Position numbers and translations under genes: made by a program. A stretch of 7,024 nt of DNA, taken from positions 1-7,024 of the forward strand of contig JACCZL010000505.1 of the NCBI GenBank assembly GCA_013695975.1, given 5' to 3'. Positions within the stretch are counted from its first letter, which is position 1; every line of letters starts with the position of its first letter. Source of the stretch: Chloroflexota bacterium. Its GTDB lineage: Bacteria; Chloroflexota; UBA6077; JACCZL01. Shown here piece by piece: positions 5,348-7,024 of the stretch. Under the pieces are notes generated by a model that was given only the letters and a program-made list of their open reading frames with translations, had not been told where the DNA came from and ran no database searches.

Positions 5348-6489
5348 GGGTGCATCCCATGCATCAAGGCCCTCCGGCGGCGGGCGAGCAGGAGCATCGG
5401 ATAGCCGAGGCCGAGGGCCACCCCGTAGAGCAGGTGCAGCACCAGCTCACCGGCCGCCGGCACCAGTCCCGCCTCCAGCCACAGCCCAAGTGGGCCGGCC
5501 CCGAGTAGCGGCAGCGTCACGAACCACGAGACGAACGTCGGCACGAGCGAAAACGTCGCGCCCTTCAGCCAGTCGGGACCGCGGAGTCGCGGCTCGACCC
5601 AGACCGCGTAGATCGTTGCCCAGAGGATGCCGGCCGGTAAGAACAGCAGGCTGGCGAGCGGCACGAACGCAGGGCCAGGCAGGGAACCGTGGCCGCCAGC
5701 GATCAGCGCGACCGCTTCGAGCAGGGCGCGCGCCGGCACGGCGACGGGCAGCTCCGCCAGAACGGCCAGGATGACGATGAGCGACGTCTCCATCTCGAAG
5801 GTCGCCAGGAGCCCGGCCAGCACAGCCGCCTCGAGCTTCCGGCCCCGCCCCACCTGGAATGCCGCCTCACGCCGGGCGGGCAGCACCGACCGACGGACTT
5901 GCCAGGTAAGGAGCCCCAGCAAGGCCAGGAGCACGACCGAGGCCACCAGGCCGGCGGTCAGTTGCGGTCCGTGCAGCATCGCGATCGCGCTCGGGCCGAC
6001 GTAGAACCCGACCCCGACCCAGAACGTGGTGTTCACCAGCGTGCCCGCCGCCAGCGCGGGCAGGAACGTGCGGTAGGGGACGTGGAACACCCCGCAAGCC
6101 AGCGGCGTGACGATTCGGAACCCGGGCGTGATCCGGCCGAAGAGGATGGTCAGCACCGCGTTGCGGCCGATCCAGCCCTCTGCGCGCAGCAGCTTCGCCT
6201 CGTCGACGTGCAGGAAACGACTGTAGCGGACGATCAGCGGCCGACCACCCCGCAGACCGAGGCAGTAGAGCGCCGAGGCGCCGATCAGCGTGGCCAGCTC
6301 GACGGCCAGTAGCACGACGACCAAGTGGCTCTGGCCGGAGGCGACCCGATAGCCCGCCCAGATCAGCGCGAGGTCCCCCGGCAGGGGTAGTGGCAGACCG
6401 GATTCTTCCAGCAGGAAGATCAGGAAGATGGCGATGTCGCCCCACTCCTCGATGAACCGCAGGAGCGCATCCGACAGGATCTCCCACAT
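5338..6489 (-). CDS. DedA-family membrane protein with extra C-terminal membrane domain
   Basis: 383 residues. Residues 1-205 are a DedA/VTT (SNARE-associated) domain: LLEESGLPLPLPGD at 26-39, with acidic E28/E29 and D39 at the positions of the conserved membrane acidic residues, and GRITPGFRIVTPLACG at 118-133, with R119 and R125 of the family arginine motif, then YRTFLPALAAGTLVNTTFWVGVGFYVG. DedA proteins act in the cytoplasmic membrane in lipid carrier or phospholipid translocation and envelope homeostasis. Typical members end near 200-220 residues; here about 165 more follow (from 220), with roughly four to five hydrophobic segments, GPAFVPLASLLFLPAGILWATIYA at 272-295 split by polar turns, and LHLLYGVALGLGY at 351-363. 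From memory this tail resembles small YagU/DUF6789-like membrane proteins; that match is tentative. The ATG at 6489 follows GGAAGG by 7 nt; the upstream ATG at 6573 adds 28 non-membrane residues and would precede the predicted mRNA start (about 6550). Confidence 0.85.
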   Translation of the reverse strand: MWEILSDALLRFIEEWGDIAIFLIFLLEESGLPLPLPGDLALIWAGYRVASGQSHLVVVLLAVELATLIGASALYCLGLRGGRPLIVRYSRFLHVDEAKLLRAEGWIGRNAVLTILFGRITPGFRIVTPLACGVFHVPYRTFLPALAAGTLVNTTFWVGVGFYVGPSAIAMLHGPQLTAGLVASVVLLALLGLLTWQVRRSVLPARREAAFQVGRGRKLEAAVLAGLLATFEMETSLIVILAVLAELPVAVPARALLEAVALIAGGHGSLPGPAFVPLASLLFLPAGILWATIYAVWVEPRLRGPDWLKGATFSLVPTFVSWFVTLPLLGAGPLGLWLEAGLVPAAGELVLHLLYGVALGLGYPMLLLARRRRALMHGMHPLA

Positions 6490-6556
6490 ACCGTGCCCTT
6501 CCGCAGAGGGTCTCCAGGAGGCCAGTGCGCCGGCACGGGCATCCTGCGATCGGCAG

Positions 6557-6565
6557 ATGATAGCA
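6557..6565 (-). promoter_or_regulatory. Extended -10 promoter of the dedA gene
   Basis: Minus strand TGCTATCAT (6565-6557), identical to the element before the Xre gene. Start would be near 6550, giving a leader of about 61 nt to the ATG at 6489. No convincing -35 is seen. Confidence 0.45.
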
Positions 6566-6592
6566 GCATGCATGGTCGAGGCTAGGAATGAG

Positions 6593-6621
6593 TGGACAAG
6601 ATGCTAGCGGGATGCTAGTAT
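6593..6621 (+). promoter_or_regulatory. Sigma70-type promoter of the SPFH gene
   Basis: TGGACA (6593-6598, 5 of 6) and TAGTAT (6616-6621, 4 of 6, with an extended TG) are 17 nt apart. Start would be near 6628, giving a leader of about 30 nt that carries AAAGGAG (6644-6650). An overlapping TATAGT at 6619-6624 is an alternative -10. Confidence 0.6.
6601..6618. promoter_or_regulatory. Direct repeat ATGCTAG x2, one helical turn apart, over the SPFH promoter
   Basis: ATGCTAG occurs at 6601-6607 and 6612-6618, period 11 bp, filling the spacer and running into the -10 box. The core ATGCTA is the half-site of the perfect palindrome upstream of the Xre gene. A bound regulator would block RNA polymerase here. 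Confidence 0.5.
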
Positions 6622-6657
6622 AGTGTTATCTCAGGTGGACCCGAAAGGAGACGGTCC

Positions 6658-7024
6658 GTGCGCATCGGCGACCTCCTCACCGGCCTGGGGCCGGTCCTGA
6701 TCCTCTTGCTCATCGGCGGACTGTTCTTGATGAACGCCGTGCGGGTGGTCCAGGAGTATGAGCGCGGCGTCATCTTCCGGCTCGGTCGGTTGGTGGGTGC
6801 CCGTGGGCCGGGCCTCTTCTTTCTGATCCCCGGCGTCGAACGGATGGTCAAGGTCGACCTGCGGGTCATCACGATGGACGTCCCGTCTCAGGAAGCAATC
6901 ACTCGCGACAACGTCACGGTCAAGGTCAACGCCGTCATCTACTTCAAGGTCGTCAATCCTGAGAACGCGGTCGTGAAGGTGTTGAATTTCGTCCAGGCGA
7001 CATCACTCATCGCCCAGACCACCC
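6658..7024 (+). CDS. SPFH/stomatin-like (slipin-type) membrane protein, N-terminal part (cut by window edge)
   Basis: 122 residues are visible before the right edge. Residues about 8-27 are a single N-terminal membrane anchor (LLTGLGPVLILLLIGGLFLM). The start of the SPFH/band-7 domain follows: VVQEYERGVIFRLGR (30-44), GPGLFFLIPGVERMVKVDLRV (50-70) and TRDNVTVKVNAVIYFKV (82-98), close to prokaryotic stomatins/slipins. These proteins form membrane-associated oligomers linked to membrane microdomains and membrane-protein quality control, and bacterial members are often encoded next to an NfeD-family protein, which would be outside this window. The GTG start at 6658 is well supported: AAAGGAG (6644-6650) lies 7 nt upstream, behind a good promoter. 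The gene is divergent from dedA. Confidence 0.9.
   Translation, partial: MRIGDLLTGLGPVLILLLIGGLFLMNAVRVVQEYERGVIFRLGRLVGARGPGLFFLIPGVERMVKVDLRVITMDVPSQEAITRDNVTVKVNAVIYFKVVNPENAVVKVLNFVQATSLIAQTT

Noticed and set aside
6490..6573. 28-residue N-terminal extension of the DedA protein from the ATG at 6573
   Set aside because: That ATG lies upstream of the predicted transcription start, the extension is polar, and MWEILSD at 6489 has GGAAGG at the right distance and matches usual DedA N-termini.

Overview
The window is G+C-rich (roughly two thirds by eye), densely coded bacterial chromosome with no mobile element, RNA gene or CRISPR array that I can see. Gene content is chromosomal housekeeping and cell-envelope. 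The G+C content, one apparently leaderless start, GTG starts and TAGAGT/TATCAT-type -10 boxes would fit a high-G+C terrabacterial lineage such as Chloroflexota/Thermomicrobia or a deep actinobacterial relative. This is inference; nothing here fixes the taxon.

Left part (1-1889, minus strand): two tandem paralogues of an O-antigen ligase/polymerase-type polytopic membrane protein. The downstream copy is cut by the window edge. Each copy has its own plausible sigma70-type promoter, and the cut copy has a perfect palindrome at its predicted transcription start. Divergent from them is an MFS exporter (2071-3348, plus) whose promoter sits 6 nt from the ATG, suggesting a leaderless mRNA, with an inverted repeat centred on the -35 box.

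Middle (3336-4269): the exporter converges on a sugar phosphate isomerase/epimerase-type TIM barrel. Between them is a cluster of TGATCACCTTGG repeats that can fold in more than one way. The TIM barrel appears to carry Asn and Asp where the family usually has Asp and Glu metal ligands.

Right part (4403-7024): a two-gene minus-strand unit of an Xre-type regulator and an unrecognised 155-residue protein; then a DedA-family membrane protein with an extra C-terminal membrane domain (minus); then the start of a divergent stomatin/SPFH-type membrane protein (plus, cut by the window edge). The control regions of the Xre gene and of the dedA/SPFH divergent pair share the half-site ATGCTA/TAGCAT: as a perfect 17-bp palindrome upstream of the Xre gene, and as two direct repeats one helical turn apart over the SPFH promoter. 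The best candidate for a small undescribed system is therefore an Xre-controlled envelope module: regulator, 155-residue partner, DedA fusion and SPFH protein. This rests on shared sites and proximity only.
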